A DNA stretch of 64,000 nucleotides, from assembly GCA_947499595.1 (NCBI GenBank), contig CANMOY010000007.1, positions 62,001-126,000 on the forward strand, written 5' to 3'. A model generated the notes under the pieces. It ran no database searches and was not told the origin of the DNA. It saw nothing but the letters and a program-made list of their open reading frames with translations. Shown piece after piece: positions 62,450 to 64,000 of this stretch (within the stretch, counting starts at the first letter, position 1; each line of letters begins with the position of its first letter). A program made the translations under genes and the position numbers. The DNA comes from an uncultured Mesonia sp. Lineage in GTDB: Bacteria > Bacteroidota > Bacteroidia > Flavobacteriales > Flavobacteriaceae.

Positions 62450-64000
62450 ATGAAGAAAATATACTTGTATTTAAGCGTCATTACCTTGTTTATGACGTTT
62501 AGTAATTTACATTCTCAAGTCTTGGAGACTCAAAACTTCGAGGACGGCTCAATGGTCACCGACTTTCCTGGTTGGTTCTCACCTCTGCCGCCTTTTATTT
62601 TGACCACTTCTAATGCTTGCGAAGGAAACCAAGCCATAAAAGCAGAGAATAATGCAACAACACTTAGTTCTTTCGTGCGTTATCTGTCGCCAAATGTTAC
62701 CACTGGTGAAGCCATTACAGTTTCTTTTGATTATAAAATTACTGGCGCTAATGGTACCACTCCAGTATCCGGTAATTTTGGAACCATTGATTTGCAGTAT
62801 ACCGCAGATGGTGGAACCACTTGGACTACTTATGAAACTTTAGATCAAACCGATGTGCAAGCCTCAGGTTGCGCGAATCATTCTTTTACTATTCCAGCAG
62901 CAAACTTGCCAGCTGGTTCAAATTTTGGTTGGAAACTAATTACCAACCGTCTAAATGGTAGCTTTCAAGTTTTTGTAGATGATTTTTACGCCTATGAAGA
63001 GCTTGCTTGTATTCAACCAGTTTACGTAGATATCGATGAAACATCGATTACTACTACTGGTGCAGATATTTCATGGCAAGACATCAATAATCCTAACGCG
63101 GCACAATATGAAGTGTCTGTTTGTACACTTCCTGGTTTACCTGGGAATGTTGGATTTTGTACCAACACTACTGTAACCGGTAACAATTCGATTAGTTTAA
63201 CAGGATTGACGGATGCAACTAACTATTATGTTTACATAAGAGCCCTTTGTGGAGGAACTAATGGAGATAGCAGTTGGTCTGAAGTAGTAGAGTTTCAAAC
63301 CATTGCAATTGGTTCGAGCTGTACTGATCCTTTAGTGATTAATGCAGATCCAAATAATCCAGTTGCTGGAGACCTTCCTTATACTCAATCTGGCCAGACT
63401 ATGGTTTATGGCGATTTTGAATCAGGAACACCAGGTGCTAATTGTGGAGTAGCTGCCGCTATCCTTAACGGATATGAAGTAGTTTATGAATATACAAGTT
63501 CGCAAGACGATATTCTTGAGGTTAACGTGACTAATTTACCAACCAACGCTAATGTTGGATTGTTTGTATATGAAAGTTGTGCCGATATAGGAAACTTTTG
63601 CGTGGCAGGTGGTTTTTCTGATGATGGAACACCAATCAATGTAAACAGTATTTTTATTAATCAAGGTGAAACTTATTACTTTGTTCTAGCAAGTACAGAT
63701 AATACTTTTGAGCCTTTAGATGCGTCCTATACTATCGATATCGAAGGATTTGATTGTAATACCTGGACACCTCCAAACGGTGCTAGTAACATACAATTTG
63801 TAACAGGTCAAACCTTAAATGATTTTTCAGATTCATCTTTAGGGGTTCAGCCTACTATCACAGGAGCTACTTTAACTTGGTACCAAGATAATAACGGTGC
63901 GCAAGGAGCTGCAATTACTACCAACTTGGCTAGTATCAACTTAAACGATCAAGACGTATATTGGGTGACTCAAAATATTGGAAATTGTGAAAGTCCGGCT
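62450..64000 (+). CDS. Surface protein C, third member of the cluster, 3' end cut by window
   Basis: The ATG at 62450 opens a frame that stays open to the window end (517 codons). Signal peptide MKKIYLYLSVITLFMTFSNL (cleavage after HSQ), then a MAM-like jelly-roll domain (~24-185, ending FQVFVDDFYAYEELAC), FN3 (~186-285, ADISWQDINNPNAAQYEVSV), a pre-peptidase-C-like domain (LPYTQSGQTMVYGDFESG, VGLFVYESCADIGNFCVAGG) and the start of an Ig-like domain ending NCESPA. It is clearly related to proteins A and B but has only one MAM-FN3 unit. The T9SS sorting domain is expected beyond the window. The only intervening hairpin lacks a U run, so B and C may be co-transcribed. Confidence 0.85.
   Translation, partial: MKKIYLYLSVITLFMTFSNLHSQVLETQNFEDGSMVTDFPGWFSPLPPFILTTSNACEGNQAIKAENNATTLSSFVRYLSPNVTTGEAITVSFDYKITGANGTTPVSGNFGTIDLQYTADGGTTWTTYETLDQTDVQASGCANHSFTIPAANLPAGSNFGWKLITNRLNGSFQVFVDDFYAYEELACIQPVYVDIDETSITTTGADISWQDINNPNAAQYEVSVCTLPGLPGNVGFCTNTTVTGNNSISLTGLTDATNYYVYIRALCGGTNGDSSWSEVVEFQTIAIGSSCTDPLVINADPNNPVAGDLPYTQSGQTMVYGDFESGTPGANCGVAAAILNGYEVVYEYTSSQDDILEVNVTNLPTNANVGLFVYESCADIGNFCVAGGFSDDGTPINVNSIFINQGETYYFVLASTDNTFEPLDASYTIDIEGFDCNTWTPPNGASNIQFVTGQTLNDFSDSSLGVQPTITGATLTWYQDNNGAQGAAITTNLASINLNDQDVYWVTQNIGNCESPA

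Overview
The window is a chromosomal segment of a Flavobacteriaceae-type Bacteroidetes bacterium. The evidence is low G+C, a short primary sigma factor, several genes with the Bacteroidetes promoter signature TTG-N17-23-TAnnTTTG, weak Shine-Dalgarno signals, frequent TTG starts, 2TM/DUF5686/DUF2797-type proteins, and three large secreted proteins, two of which end in a type IX secretion system (T9SS) sorting domain. No rRNA, CRISPR array, prophage or intact insertion sequence is visible. Most of the first 51 kb is ordinary housekeeping sequence; the last 13 kb is a surface-protein cluster.

Layout. 1-5 kb: 3' part of hemL, a GH3-like gene divergent from a DUF2797 gene, rpsU and the primary sigma factor. 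5-13 kb: an AsmA-like protein and a queuosine-precursor transporter (overlapping by 4 bp), an HPPK-deoxynucleoside kinase fusion, a TrmH-type rRNA/tRNA methyltransferase and mutS. 13.2-13.4 kb: tRNA-Gly(GCC) and tRNA-Leu(UAA) behind a consensus promoter. 13.6-19.9 kb: a repetitive acidic small protein, waaA, a DegT-type aminotransferase, a large macroglobulin/TonB-plug-like exported protein and fabD. 20-25.7 kb: a flavin-fold protein, a fructosamine-kinase-like gene, folA, a 2TM protein, and an ergothioneine set (egtB-egtD) facing a class-V PLP enzyme. 26-31.6 kb: a TonB-C protein, thyA, a Na+/nucleoside transporter, a bifunctional nuclease and etfBA. 31.7-39.3 kb: pdhB, a DUF5686 outer-membrane protein, soluble and membrane pyrophosphatases side by side, and an APP1-type phosphatase. 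39.3-46.2 kb: a minus-strand run with a fatty-acid hydroxylase, a deoxynucleoside kinase, small membrane proteins, an SLC13 permease, a 2-hydroxyacid dehydrogenase and an acyl-CoA dehydrogenase. 46.3-51.1 kb: tex, a 520-bp gene-poor stretch with a short inverted-repeat element and a decayed gene, marC, and metK behind a SAM-II-type riboswitch. 51.3-64 kb: three consecutive secreted multidomain proteins.

How the genes work together. One theme is nucleotide and folate metabolism (thyA, folA, folK-dNK, a second dNK, nucleoside transporter, MutS). Another is electron entry into respiration (etfBA with an acyl-CoA dehydrogenase, pdhB) combined with pyrophosphate-driven ion pumping (hppA). The most interesting items are: the SAM-II-like aptamer before metK, with a competing 10-bp pairing; two large paralogous T9SS cargo proteins in which two internal domain slots carry reciprocally exchanged modules; the ergothioneine genes with a possible leaderless egtB and a candidate EgtE-like partner; and the HPPK-dNK fusion whose kinase half lacks the usual D/E-R-S/T motif.
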